Assembly (NCBI RefSeq): GCF_001045555.1
Contig: NZ_LFBU01000001.1
Location: forward strand, 558,001 to 622,000
Source: Marinobacter subterrani
GTDB taxonomy: Bacteria; Pseudomonadota; Gammaproteobacteria; Pseudomonadales; Oleiphilaceae
Length of the DNA: 64,000 nt
Direction of reading: 5' to 3'
The translations under genes and the position numbers were made by a program. The notes beneath the pieces were generated by a model, which did not search any database, was not told the DNA's origin, and saw only the letters and a program-made list of their open reading frames with translations. This document shows, one piece after another, positions 54,035-62,554 of this stretch (the first letter of the stretch is position 1; each line of letters starts with the position of its first letter).

Positions 54035-55540
54035 ATGTCTAATGAGATAGTTCTCATGGAGAATCGCCAGCTAGTTCCACGCTGGCATACCTCCAGAAAA
54101 ACAATTGCGCTTCAGTTTCCAGCGGCTCTAAATAATACTGAAAAAAAAATTAAAAAAGTCAATGATCCTTGGCTAGCTGAAGCAAGGCTCACATGGAAAA
54201 CTGAGCGGTCAATTATTTCAGCTACAGAATTAAATGCCTCTCTTTATCTTAACGAAATGACTGACGACGAAGACTATCATGCAACGGAAAAATATCTACT
54301 TGATAATATAAGTAAGTTGTCAGCGGGCTTGGCTGACGCTTTAGAGAAGAAAATAAAATTTGCTGACAATAGCGATTTTTATTCTATAGATATATTCAAA
54401 GTAAGATCCATAATCGGCCGCCTCAAGAAAGTACTAAAGAGCTATCCTAGAGACTGGATGACATGGTCTGATATAGGGTTCTATTATGCTCTTCTTGGAG
54501 AAGATGAGCGAGCTCAGCACTGCCTTACAATTAGCTCAAATGCATGCCCTTCCCATCCATTTATTCTCCGTTCCCATGCGCGTTTCTTAGTCCATATAGG
54601 TGAACCAGAGAGAGCCGTCACTCTTTTCAAAAAGAGTGGGCTAATGAAAGAGAGCCCTTTAATTGCAAGTGGAGCGCTGGCAATTTCTCAGGCGTTTGAA
54701 TTAAGCGATGTAAAGGTATCCGACTGTAAGCGCGTACTAAAATATTATTCTGGAGATCCGGTATTTTCCTCGGACCTCGCTGCTTCTTTGGGCACAGTTG
54801 AGTTTAAAAATGGAAACATTAAGAAGGCAAAAGAATTCTTTAGGTCCTCTTTAGCTTTTCCGTCCGAAAATGCAACTGCGCAATATGGTTGGCTCCACCA
54901 TAAATATGGATTTACCATCGACAATTCAAATCCAGATAATTATAGATCTATTGAAAGCCAGGTAAACGAACTTTATGTAAATAGTGATTTTTTAGCGTGC
55001 CGCAGTAAATTGATGGATCTGCATAGATTTCAGCCATTTACGGAGGCTCCATTAACAGATGCTGGATATATAAGTTTATTAGGCCTAGATGATCCGCAAT
55101 TCGTAGTAAATCTATCCAGCAATAGAATTTCTCGAGAAACTATGAGTTTTGGTGAGCTGAATAATTTGATTGTTGCAAAGTTGATGCTGAACGATTTTTC
55201 TGGAATTGAGGATGACATACTTGTACTCAAGGAAAAATGCCAGAGGGATACGGCATCAGACCAACGAGGCATATTTATGGCAACCGCTGGTATGTTTATG
55301 TTTAAGATAAATAATTATGATGAGGGAAGATTTCTATACGAAAGTGCTATCGAACATTTTGGAAATAGAAACTCAATGAAGGCAGTGGCGTTAGCAAAGT
55401 ATTTCTATGCGCAGAATCTTGAGGGATCTGATCAAAAGGCGTACGAAAAGCTAATGTCATCTGCCGCAAATATCGCGAAAAGACATTCGATGCATGAACT
55501 TACCCGAAAGGACTCTCTGTTAAAATATATTTCTCAGTAA
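54035..55540 (+). CDS. TPR-repeat protein partner of the kinase
   Basis: 501 residues from ATG 54035 (GGAG five bases ahead, inside the end of the kinase gene). About 60 residues of basic N terminus are followed by tetratricopeptide-like helices: WMTWSDIGFYYALLGEDERA, ILRSHARFLVHIGEPERAVT, LAASLGTVEFKNGNIKKAKE, and a C-terminal helical array (FMFKINNYDEGRFLYESAIE). No enzymatic motif is visible. The tight coupling suggests a sensor or scaffold that binds the kinase or its target. AT-rich like the kinase. The frame is also open from TTG 54017, overlapping the kinase stop. Confidence 0.82.
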   Translation: MSNEIVLMENRQLVPRWHTSRKTIALQFPAALNNTEKKIKKVNDPWLAEARLTWKTERSIISATELNASLYLNEMTDDEDYHATEKYLLDNISKLSAGLADALEKKIKFADNSDFYSIDIFKVRSIIGRLKKVLKSYPRDWMTWSDIGFYYALLGEDERAQHCLTISSNACPSHPFILRSHARFLVHIGEPERAVTLFKKSGLMKESPLIASGALAISQAFELSDVKVSDCKRVLKYYSGDPVFSSDLAASLGTVEFKNGNIKKAKEFFRSSLAFPSENATAQYGWLHHKYGFTIDNSNPDNYRSIESQVNELYVNSDFLACRSKLMDLHRFQPFTEAPLTDAGYISLLGLDDPQFVVNLSSNRISRETMSFGELNNLIVAKLMLNDFSGIEDDILVLKEKCQRDTASDQRGIFMATAGMFMFKINNYDEGRFLYESAIEHFGNRNSMKAVALAKYFYAQNLEGSDQKAYEKLMSSAANIAKRHSMHELTRKDSLLKYISQ

Positions 55541-55782
55541 TTTCACTTTCCGTGAGTCTGAGGAACTTTGTCGATGAGGGGTTTATTCTATTACTATGAA
55601 TTACTTTAAATCATTCTGGTCGCGGATTCACTTATAGTCTGGACCTTATTAGGATTGGCTCATGAAGAAGACGATAAATTGACGCTATGAACCGGTTTCT
55701 TGAATATTATGGCGGAAATCTGGATCGGTGCCTGAATATGACCTTATTAGACAACGCTCTTACGCTAACAACACTGGTACGG
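55541..55782. other. non-coding segment inside right island end
   Basis: No gene. Contains the direct repeat GACCTTATTAG at 55642-55652 and 55740-55750, and ATGAACCGGTTTCTTGAA at 55687-55704, closely related to ATGAACCAGTTTCTTGAA at 57413-57430. These are probably recombinase-related sites. Confidence 0.5.
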
Positions 55783-55922
55783 TGTTAAAGCACATGTAGC
55801 GTACAAAAAGGTTCATGAAATTTTATCAAATACCGTTCCAGGCCAATAACTGTGCGCTTCTCTGAAAATATCGCTAAAATTCGTCTCCTTTTCTTATGCG
55901 CGGTCTTATAGTCGGCCCATAG
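55783..55922 (+). repeat. island end repeat, distal copy
   Basis: 140 bases, 80% identical (112/140, ungapped) to the reverse complement of 43661-43800. No recombinase gene follows it, so it is the distal end of the island. After undoing the inversion it is a direct repeat of the recombinase-side copy. Confidence 0.82.
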
Positions 55923-55982
55923 CCACTTAGGCACAATAGGAATTCGGTTAAATAAACAAATAATATCATTAGGAATTTACTA

Positions 55983-56921
55983 ATGCTTTTCACTCACATG
56001 CTAGTTAAGAATGAAATAAATCTCCACGTATGGGCTACGGGATTAGTGCTCGTATACGGGACCGCTGCAATAACGGCGCATGTAGGCTTGGGGCCTGGCG
56101 GTGAATATTTGGCGCTTGCGGCGGCCGTAGTCGATGTAGTGATTGGGATTGTAGCTGGCACAAAAGAAAAAAGAAGGAACGCTCAATTAGTCAACAATGC
56201 CAATATACGCTCTGCTCAGGAGCTAGAGGACTTGGATAAAAGGCTGAAAGCCGAAAATCTAGCAATACGAAATGCCGATATGCGCGACTACGAATACTGG
56301 TTCCAAGATGTCATCAAAGAATATGGGCTTAAAAAGCAAGTTGCTTCGGACCGAAATGTACCTGTTGAGCTTTGTGGAGTACCCGTTTTGACCAAGCATG
56401 CCGGGATTCTTATATTTGTCGAAGAAGACCGAGTCATTCTGCTAGATCCTGAGAATACGGGCTCATCAGCCGCAATCAAATCGGCATATAGCACCCAAGA
56501 TACTATTATCGATGCCAGAATGTTGCTTCCTCTCCTGGGGAGGCCGAAATTTAGGTACATTCATGACAAAGTCGCAGAGTATGGCGCTCGTGTAATGAGT
56601 GGAAATGATGAAGAAAAGAACGAAATCTGGGTTTTTAACGTAAAAGATATAACAAGTGAAAACCTTGACTACCTTGCGAATATTGAAACCCGCACTGAAT
56701 ATTTTAACGAATCGGAAACACCATCACCTGGACGAATAACAAATGCTCGAGAAGCAATGTCCGCCGGAAATATAGAAAAAATTTACGATTATTTTCCAGC
56801 AGTTCTATTGTACATAGAGCGGCAGCCCGATGGTGATTGTGAAATCTTTTCTATTGATTACTGTGGCAATGAAGTATTAAAAAACATTGCGTCCTTACAC
56901 GCTGGAGAAGATTACGCCTGA
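55983..56921 (+). CDS. unrecognised membrane-anchored protein
   Basis: 312 residues; AGGA lies eight bases before ATG. Two N-terminal membrane helices (HVWATGLVLVYGTAAITAHV and YLALAAAVVDVVIGIVAG) are followed by a charged coiled-coil stretch (SAQELEDLDKRLKAENLAIR) and a soluble alpha/beta domain containing ILIFVEEDRVILLDPEN and VLLYIERQPDGDCEIFSI. No family recognised. It is AT-rich and lies just outside the distal island end, before a second set of end-like motifs at 57.37-57.57 kb, so it may be cargo of a nested or tandem copy of the island. Confidence 0.7.
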   Translation: MLFTHMLVKNEINLHVWATGLVLVYGTAAITAHVGLGPGGEYLALAAAVVDVVIGIVAGTKEKRRNAQLVNNANIRSAQELEDLDKRLKAENLAIRNADMRDYEYWFQDVIKEYGLKKQVASDRNVPVELCGVPVLTKHAGILIFVEEDRVILLDPENTGSSAAIKSAYSTQDTIIDARMLLPLLGRPKFRYIHDKVAEYGARVMSGNDEEKNEIWVFNVKDITSENLDYLANIETRTEYFNESETPSPGRITNAREAMSAGNIEKIYDYFPAVLLYIERQPDGDCEIFSIDYCGNEVLKNIASLHAGEDYA

Positions 56922-57604
56922 TCCACCTCAGGTGAGTGCGGAAGAACCAGTATGAGTGCTCGTCCAGAGCCCTTTGGATCGACAGAAAAAGGTGATCAGG
57001 TGCAACACGAATATGTCCAAAAAGTTACTAACTCCATTTGCAGGCTCTTGTTCGTTACCCTCCTGGTGCGGCTCGGAAGGCCGGTTGGTTACCAGCTTTA
57101 TTCAACCCACATCAATGCCACCTTGCACAGTATCAGGCTGCGTTGATGCTCTCACCGGCTTCGCTAGCCGGGCTTGCACCGCATCGGGTTGGTGATATCC
57201 AGAAGCTACTCGCGGCTCGGAGTCGGCATGATGAAATCTCCTAGTGGCCTGGATGAATGACCATAAGAGTATACGCACAATTGTGATGTTGAGCTGATCG
57301 AAAGTGGCATGTTAGCGGGCTGTGAACATGGAGATCAAAGGTATCTCGAAAAATGGCATTTTCACTAGACACTTGTTCGCCAGGTTCATGAGATCTTGGT
57401 TATAAGTGTCTAATGAACCAGTTTCTTGAACAGGAAATGGCGCCGTACCTAGTATGTCGTTGTTTACTGAGGTTTATTCCCGAAAGCGCCATTTGTGAAC
57501 ACAAAACACCGCGCATAAGTTAAATGGGACAGTAGCGTTCGCTAATCCTCTGGACGGCCATAGAAAGTGCTAAACCGCTGAAACCAAGAAGGTTCGATTG
57601 AAAA
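56922..57604. other. 683-base decayed region at right accessory boundary
   Basis: Overlapping open frames at 56952-57244 in three phases have no recognisable product and look like decayed coding DNA. Further on are a 9-base inverted repeat TAGACACTT / AAGTGTCTA (57366-57374, 57404-57412), ATGAACCAGTTTCTTGAA (57413-57430) and a single unit of the iteron-like word at 57551-57573. The core genome resumes with the gene ending at 57605. Confidence 0.5.
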
Positions 57605-58540
57605 TCAGAAATACTCGAACTCAAGATCCTGATAAACGCGCCCCGCATTTTTGCCTGCAAGCTCTTCGAAGGTATCAAGGTATGACCACTGGGACTGGTC
57701 GATCTGATAGGCATCGTCCAGTCCACCGCCCCGCTCCAGAATCTCAATCACAGCGTTTCTCAGGAACACCAGATAACCACGCGTTTCTTTGGCAACCACA
57801 TCAATGGTAGTTGGCGCCCCATGACCGGGAATCACAATGTCCGGGTCCAGCTGTGATGTCATCTTGTCAAAAGACTCGACCCATGCGCCGGTATCCGTAT
57901 CTTCAAATACGGCCAGTAAACGCTGGTGGAAACCGAGATCGCCGGTTATCAGCAGCTTTTCCTCGGGGACCCAAAGGGCGAGATCGCCCGGCGAATGGCC
58001 CGGACCAAAATAGTGCAGCTCAATAGTGACGTCGCCCATGTCCAGGTCGTAACGTTCCTCAAACCCGATATCGGGCACGGCAACGTACGTGCCTTCGGCT
58101 TTTTCCTTGTTCCGGCGCTGCATGGAGGCCAGTTTGGCTTCGCCCTGGTGTTCGAATTCCTTAATTGCCTCGTTCTGGGCGATGATCGGAACGCCTTGGT
58201 CGCGCCAGTAACTGTTACCCAGCATGGAGTGGCCCTGGGCATTTTCATTGACCACATATTTGACGTCTTTATCGGTGATGCTGCGGATGGAATTGTGGAA
58301 GGACTTCGCCAGCAGATAGTTGTCACCACCATTGAACACCACAACCCCTTTCTCCGTGATGATGAAGCTGAGATTGTTGTTATGGCCGTGGTTTTCGTAG
58401 GTGCCCGGTGCCGTCGCACCTATGGCCGAGTAAACCCGGTCGGTTACCTTGGTAAGTGCCAGTTGCTCCGGAATGCCATTGCCTGCAGCGACAAGCGCCG
58501 GGAGTATCAATAAAGCCAGAAACAGCCCTCGCAAAACCAT
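57605..58540 (-). CDS. metallo-beta-lactamase-fold protein of the sox cluster
   Basis: 311 residues from ATG 58540 (AAGGAG seven bases ahead), with a signal peptide (VLRGLFLALLILPALVAAG). The fold is clear: NNLSFIITEKGVVVFNGGDN, GPGHSPGDLALWVPEEKLLITGDLG and IPGHGAPT, like SoxH / quinoprotein-relay hydrolases. However, the first zinc motif HxHxDH is replaced by NENAQGHSMLGN, so the usual metal site is incomplete. Last gene of the apparent sox operon, 43 bases after the DsbG-like gene. Periplasmic; role in sulfur metabolism inferred from position. Confidence 0.82.
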   Translation of the reverse strand: MVLRGLFLALLILPALVAAGNGIPEQLALTKVTDRVYSAIGATAPGTYENHGHNNNLSFIITEKGVVVFNGGDNYLLAKSFHNSIRSITDKDVKYVVNENAQGHSMLGNSYWRDQGVPIIAQNEAIKEFEHQGEAKLASMQRRNKEKAEGTYVAVPDIGFEERYDLDMGDVTIELHYFGPGHSPGDLALWVPEEKLLITGDLGFHQRLLAVFEDTDTGAWVESFDKMTSQLDPDIVIPGHGAPTTIDVVAKETRGYLVFLRNAVIEILERGGGLDDAYQIDQSQWSYLDTFEELAGKNAGRVYQDLEFEYF

Positions 58541-58583
58541 GGCTATACTCCTTCGTTGATGCATACCTTCCCGAATGGGGGCG

Positions 58584-59342
58584 CTATTCCGGATTTCTGA
58601 AAACCGCCTCGGATAACGCTGCGTCATCAGGCAGCCCAATGATCTTGTGTATCTCTCCATCCTGGTCCTTGTAAAAAACCGACGGCGTTGCGCCGACGGA
58701 CAGGCTTTCCATCAGGCGGTTATTGCCTTGGACCAGTTCCCGTAGAAACTGCGGTACATTTTCTTCCGACTCCAGCCAGTCTCTCGGGAACTGACTGTCA
58801 TGGAATTCAAGCTTCTTGACCGGGTCCTTTGCCCCGAGCACGCTGGCCGCCTTGGCCAGGCTCGAGGGTTGAATGATGCCAACCATGATATGCCGCAATT
58901 CAATGCCTCGCTCCAGAAAAGGCTGGGCCTTCTCCCGGAACACCACACAGTAGCCGCAGTTGGGGTCTGAAAAGACATAGACAATACGTTTGGCGTCCTT
59001 GGGTCCTTCTGCCACCCAGGCCGCATCAGCCAGTTCTTGCCAGGCGCCGCTCAAATCCGGCTTGGGCAGCCAGTTTCTGAGGTGCTCAGCGCTGAGATCC
59101 TGGCCAAAACCATCTACCATCTTGCCAATCACGATGTGTTCGCCATCCGGCATCAGGTAAAGAGAAACCGGATGACCGTTCCTTCGGCCGACAAATCCTG
59201 TTAATCCTCCTGGCGCCTCGAAGCTGGCTTCCACCTTGAGACCGTCATCAACCAGTACCTGCACAGCATCCGGATACTCCGCCAAAGCGATCGGCGGCAG
59301 CAGAAATAAAAGGGAAATGGCTTTAAGAATCGGTCGTAGCAT
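58584..59342 (-). CDS. DsbG/DsbC-like periplasmic thiol-disulfide protein
   Basis: 252 residues with a signal peptide (ISLLFLLPPIALA), an N-terminal dimerisation-like domain and a thioredoxin-fold domain with active site DPNCGYCVVF and cis-Pro region GATPSVFYKD. It probably keeps periplasmic disulfides correct or reduces Sox proteins. SoxY, with its essential C-terminal Cys, is a plausible client in the same operon. Ribosome site weak (GGGA). Gene order places it after the GlcG-like gene, 28 bases downstream. Confidence 0.87.
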   Translation of the reverse strand: MLRPILKAISLLFLLPPIALAEYPDAVQVLVDDGLKVEASFEAPGGLTGFVGRRNGHPVSLYLMPDGEHIVIGKMVDGFGQDLSAEHLRNWLPKPDLSGAWQELADAAWVAEGPKDAKRIVYVFSDPNCGYCVVFREKAQPFLERGIELRHIMVGIIQPSSLAKAASVLGAKDPVKKLEFHDSQFPRDWLESEENVPQFLRELVQGNNRLMESLSVGATPSVFYKDQDGEIHKIIGLPDDAALSEAVFRNPE

Positions 59343-59370
59343 ATTGAATCCCGGTTTTTTTGACTAACAG

Positions 59371-59886
59371 TCAAAAAGATGCCATTTCCAGATCCATTTC
59401 CACGGCGGCGACGCCTGCCAGGGCACAGTTTTCATCCGTCTCGCCGGAAGGTGCGCCACTCACGCCGACACCACCAACCGTCTCACCACTTGCCTGGATG
59501 GGAACACCTCCAGCCGAGAGCAGAACCTTCTCGAGTTTGCCGACGGAAAACGGGCCGGTAAAACGATCTTCCAGAGATGAAGTGGTGCTGGCAAAGGTCA
59601 TGGCTGTATAGGCCTTCCGATAGCTGACTTCCAGCGACAGATCCATCGCGAGGACATCCCGCAATACCACCTGGGGATGCCCGCCCCGATCCACCACCGT
59701 GACCGAGACCTGGACGCCCTGCTCCCGGCAGGCGTCAATTGCCGTTTTCGCGATGGTCAGTGCGGTGTCCATGGAGAGTCTCCTGATCTCCACCATTACG
59801 GGCTGATCACTGTCCTGTGCGCCGGCAATATCGGTGGCAGCAAGGGCTGAGACGAATATCAGGGTTTTTGTAAACTTGGTCTTCAT
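59371..59886 (-). CDS. GlcG/HbpS-like heme-binding-family protein
   Basis: 171 residues. Signal peptide (TLIFVSALAATDIAGAQ) then one GlcG/HbpS domain: LTIAKTAIDACREQGVQVSVTVVDRGG, YRKAYTAMTFASTTS and GGVPIQASGETVGGVGVSGAPSG. Family members bind heme or small ligands and often accompany redox operons. AAGGAAG lies before ATG 59886. Located between the DsrE-like and DsbG-like genes on the minus strand; export and context suggest a periplasmic helper for thiosulfate oxidation, not proven. Confidence 0.87.
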   Translation of the reverse strand: MKTKFTKTLIFVSALAATDIAGAQDSDQPVMVEIRRLSMDTALTIAKTAIDACREQGVQVSVTVVDRGGHPQVVLRDVLAMDLSLEVSYRKAYTAMTFASTTSSLEDRFTGPFSVGKLEKVLLSAGGVPIQASGETVGGVGVSGAPSGETDENCALAGVAAVEMDLEMASF

Positions 59887-59914
59887 GGCACGCTTCCTTT
59901 ATGAGGCCAGGCGA

Positions 59915-60376
59915 TCATGGGCGGACAAGTACATAGCCTGCCTCGACTTCGTCCAGGATATGGGCAACCCCCACGTCGACCGGGATGCTTTCAGGATGGA
60001 GATCCGGACGGGTGCCGGTGTCTCTCTCGATGGTATTAATGGTGTTCATGCACACGGAGAACCGGACGCCCTGGGCCATCAGGCTGCTGATCCTTTCGCG
60101 CCGACTGTTGTCTGCGTACATCAGGCGCACGCCCGGCCCGAATGTGGTTATCTCGATATCAATAATGTCCGGGCCGTAATATTCCAGCAGATTGGCGGCA
60201 ACACTGAGCACTTTGTCCTGCTTCTTTTCCTCACCATCACTCAGTTGAAGAAGCAGAAATTTCTCGGCAAAAGGCTTGCTCTCGCCAATCGGTTCCGCTT
60301 GAAGCGCGCCCGCCGCTACCAGGAGCGCCAGGCCTAGCACTGCTGCCATGGATCTGGAAAAGAGATTCCTGTTCAT
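59915..60376 (-). CDS. DsrE-like periplasmic protein
   Basis: 153 residues with a signal peptide (SMAAVLGLALLVAAGALQA) and a DsrE/F-type domain: KFLLLQLSDGEEKKQDKVLS, DIIDIEITTFGPGVRLMYAD and GVRFSVCMNTINTI, where the conserved Cys (VCMNT) could carry sulfur. ATG 60376 lies within the soxB stop region; AGGATAGG is just upstream, giving tight coupling to soxB. DsrE-family proteins shuttle sulfane sulfur; here it probably assists Sox-dependent sulfur transfer in the periplasm. Confidence 0.85.
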   Translation of the reverse strand: MNRNLFSRSMAAVLGLALLVAAGALQAEPIGESKPFAEKFLLLQLSDGEEKKQDKVLSVAANLLEYYGPDIIDIEITTFGPGVRLMYADNSRRERISSLMAQGVRFSVCMNTINTIERDTGTRPDLHPESIPVDVGVAHILDEVEAGYVLVRP

Positions 60377-60379
60377 CAC

Positions 60380-62137
60380 CTATCCTGCGTAGTCTTCAAG
60401 CCCCGGATTGCCCGCTACATTCTTGAGAGCCGGTGTGTTGAACTTGTTGATCCTGACTGTCTTCTCTGACCTCAGGTAGTCAGCAACCACATCCCAGATC
60501 GGCCGGCCGGGTGCCCTGGAATTCACGGTGGCCCAACCCGCAACCTTGTACATCTTGTTGGCTTCGATTCGCTCGCCATTATCCAGACGCATGTCCGAGA
60601 TCCGACCGTTCATAGTGCCTGTTGGATCACAGGTATAATCCATGCCACCAACGCGCACCATGTCACCGCCTTGCTGGTAGTAAGGATCCTTGTTGAACAG
60701 GTTGTCAGCCACATCCTCCATGATCAGCTTGAGGTCCGCGCCGGACATCTCGCGGACATAGGTTTCCGGGTAGGTTATGGCCGTAGCGTTCATCACGTCA
60801 TCCATGGTGATGGACTCACCCGGTAGCACCGTTGTCCCCCAGCGGAAGCCCGGAGAAAGAGAGATCTGGGCATCTAGCACCTTTCTCTGGGCGTCACAGA
60901 TCACCTGGTCCATGGTGCCGTTGAAGTTGCCCCGGCGATAAAGCAGTTCGTCGGCGATAGCGAGTTTTTCTCCGAGCTTGTCCATGTACGGTGCCCGGAC
61001 TTCCTCAATAAAACGGGTCATGGCCGGATCGGGTTTGATCAGATCCGAAAAGACCGGCAACAGTTTGTATTTGTAGCCCCTGACACCGTTATTGCTAATA
61101 TCCAGATCCAGCACCGCGACATATTTACCATTGGTGCCAGCGTTACTCACCAGGGTTTTTCCACCTGGGTTTGTCACTTCGGTGGGTTGCGGGACCGCGT
61201 CATGGGTGTGGCCACCAAGAATGGCATCAATCCCGGTCACGCGGCTTGCCATTTTCAGGTCCACGTCCATGCCATTATGGGAAAGGACCACCACCACATT
61301 GACCTTTTCCTTTTCCCGGATTTCATTGACCAGCGCCTGCATCTCGGATTCCCGGATTCCCATGCGCCAGTCAGGAATGAAGTAGGACGGATTGGCGATC
61401 GGTGTATAAGGAAAAGCCTGGCCGATGATCGCAATGCGCTTCCCGCCCAGCTCCCGGATGGTGTACGGCTTGAAGACCCGGCCACTGGCTTCGTCATAGG
61501 ATTCCGCCCCCATAAACATGGCTTCCTCAGAGAGGAAAACGTTCTGCGCCAGGAACTCTCCCTTGAAGGCCGTGAGGTTTTTGCGAATTTGCTCTTCCGG
61601 ATAGGTGAATTCCCAGTGTGCCGTCAAGATATCGATGCCAAGACGGTTGCTGGCCTCGACCATATCCTCGCCCTGGGTCCAGAATGCGGTGCCGGATCCC
61701 TGCCAGAGATCGCCGCCGTCGAGCAGCAGAGAATTGCCGGCACCGGCCTGCTCCCGGAGTTGATCAATGAGGGTTTTCAGATGGGCGAAACCGCCCAGCT
61801 TTCCATATTCCTGGGCCGCTTCCGTGTAATTGAGAAAAGTGAATGCGTGGGAGCGCCGGGTGTCTAACGGAACCCCGAAATGATTCAGAAAGTGCGTTCC
61901 GACCAGGTGCGGAACCCTGCCCTTACTGGGGCCAACGCCCAGGTTCACGTTGGGTTCGCGGAAATGAACCGGAGATAGCTGGGCATGAATATCGGTGAGA
62001 TGAAGCAATCGGGCATTGCCGAATTTCGGTGCGTCGTACAACCCCTCGCCGCCTTTTGCCAAAGCAAGTTTTGGAGCAAGCCCGGCAAGGGCTGCCGCCT
62101 GCATGGCCATAAGGAAGTCTCTGCGGGAAATTGTCAC
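60380..62137 (-). CDS. soxB: thiosulfohydrolase SoxB
   Basis: 585-residue periplasmic di-manganese enzyme that hydrolyses the sulfonate from SoxY-bound cysteine S-thiosulfonate, releasing sulfate. A Tat signal is present (SRRDFLMAMQAAALAGLAP). Metallophosphatase motifs are LLHLTDIHAQLSPVH, LLLDGGDLWQGSG, VVVLSHNGMDVDLK and ILGGHTHDAVP, followed by the 5'-nucleotidase C-terminal domain (FRWGTTVLPGESITMDDVMN). Start is GTG 62137, six bases after AAGGAG; the frame is open to 62170 through the hairpin. Full length for the family. Confidence 0.95.
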   Translation of the reverse strand: MTISRRDFLMAMQAAALAGLAPKLALAKGGEGLYDAPKFGNARLLHLTDIHAQLSPVHFREPNVNLGVGPSKGRVPHLVGTHFLNHFGVPLDTRRSHAFTFLNYTEAAQEYGKLGGFAHLKTLIDQLREQAGAGNSLLLDGGDLWQGSGTAFWTQGEDMVEASNRLGIDILTAHWEFTYPEEQIRKNLTAFKGEFLAQNVFLSEEAMFMGAESYDEASGRVFKPYTIRELGGKRIAIIGQAFPYTPIANPSYFIPDWRMGIRESEMQALVNEIREKEKVNVVVVLSHNGMDVDLKMASRVTGIDAILGGHTHDAVPQPTEVTNPGGKTLVSNAGTNGKYVAVLDLDISNNGVRGYKYKLLPVFSDLIKPDPAMTRFIEEVRAPYMDKLGEKLAIADELLYRRGNFNGTMDQVICDAQRKVLDAQISLSPGFRWGTTVLPGESITMDDVMNATAITYPETYVREMSGADLKLIMEDVADNLFNKDPYYQQGGDMVRVGGMDYTCDPTGTMNGRISDMRLDNGERIEANKMYKVAGWATVNSRAPGRPIWDVVADYLRSEKTVRINKFNTPALKNVAGNPGLEDYAG

Positions 62138-62170
62138 TGCACTCTCCTTTCTTGTCGTTATCGGAGCCAA

Positions 62171-62203
62171 CCGGCTTTCCCCGTTCCGTGCGGGGAAAGC
62201 CGG
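62171..62203 (-). promoter_or_regulatory. intercistronic hairpin between soxK-like gene and soxB
   Basis: CCGGCTTTCCCCG and its perfect complement CGGGGAAAGCCGG around a 7-base loop: a 13-pair stem. No T-run follows on the minus strand, so it is more likely an mRNA-stability or partial-attenuation element than a full terminator. Confidence 0.6.
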
Positions 62204-62223
62204 TCAGGTTTTCGCGGCAATCG

Positions 62224-62529
62224 TCAGTTTCCTATGGCAACATTGCGCCAGACCTTCTGTTGCTGTTCACGCTGTGCGACGGACGCTTCGGCGAGATTCA
62301 GCGCCTCCCGTGCCATGGATTTGGCCTTCTCATAGTCGCCGTTATCGGCAGCGGATTTTGCTGCCTTCAACCGGTCCGAGGTCACGGTCCACTGGAAAGT
62401 TCCAGCGTCGTGATGGGTGCTTTGGGCTTTCGCGTAGAGGTCATTGAAGTCCTCTTTCGGGCCAGCCTGGGCGGACAGCGGTGCGAACAGTGCAAGCGAG
62501 ATGCCGATTGTCAGTAAAGGCTTGTTCAT
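62224..62529 (-). CDS. soxK: SoxXA-binding protein (SoxK-like)
   Basis: 101 residues with a signal peptide (LLTIGISLALFAPLSAQA) and a small helical domain: WTVTSDRLKAAKSAADNGDY, EKAKSMAREALNLAEASVAQ. Length, helical pattern and position between soxA and soxB match SoxK-type subunits that bind and stimulate the SoxXA cytochrome. GGGAG lies seven bases before ATG. Periplasmic. Symbol is assigned from family resemblance and context rather than a search. Confidence 0.78.
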   Translation of the reverse strand: MNKPLLTIGISLALFAPLSAQAGPKEDFNDLYAKAQSTHHDAGTFQWTVTSDRLKAAKSAADNGDYEKAKSMAREALNLAEASVAQREQQQKVWRNVAIGN

Positions 62530-62554
62530 TGCGATTCTCCCTCTGCATTGCTGA

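Noticed and set aside
56952..57244. Three overlapping short frames as genes
   Set aside because: None has a ribosome site, recognisable domain or consistent coding pattern; treated as decayed DNA.
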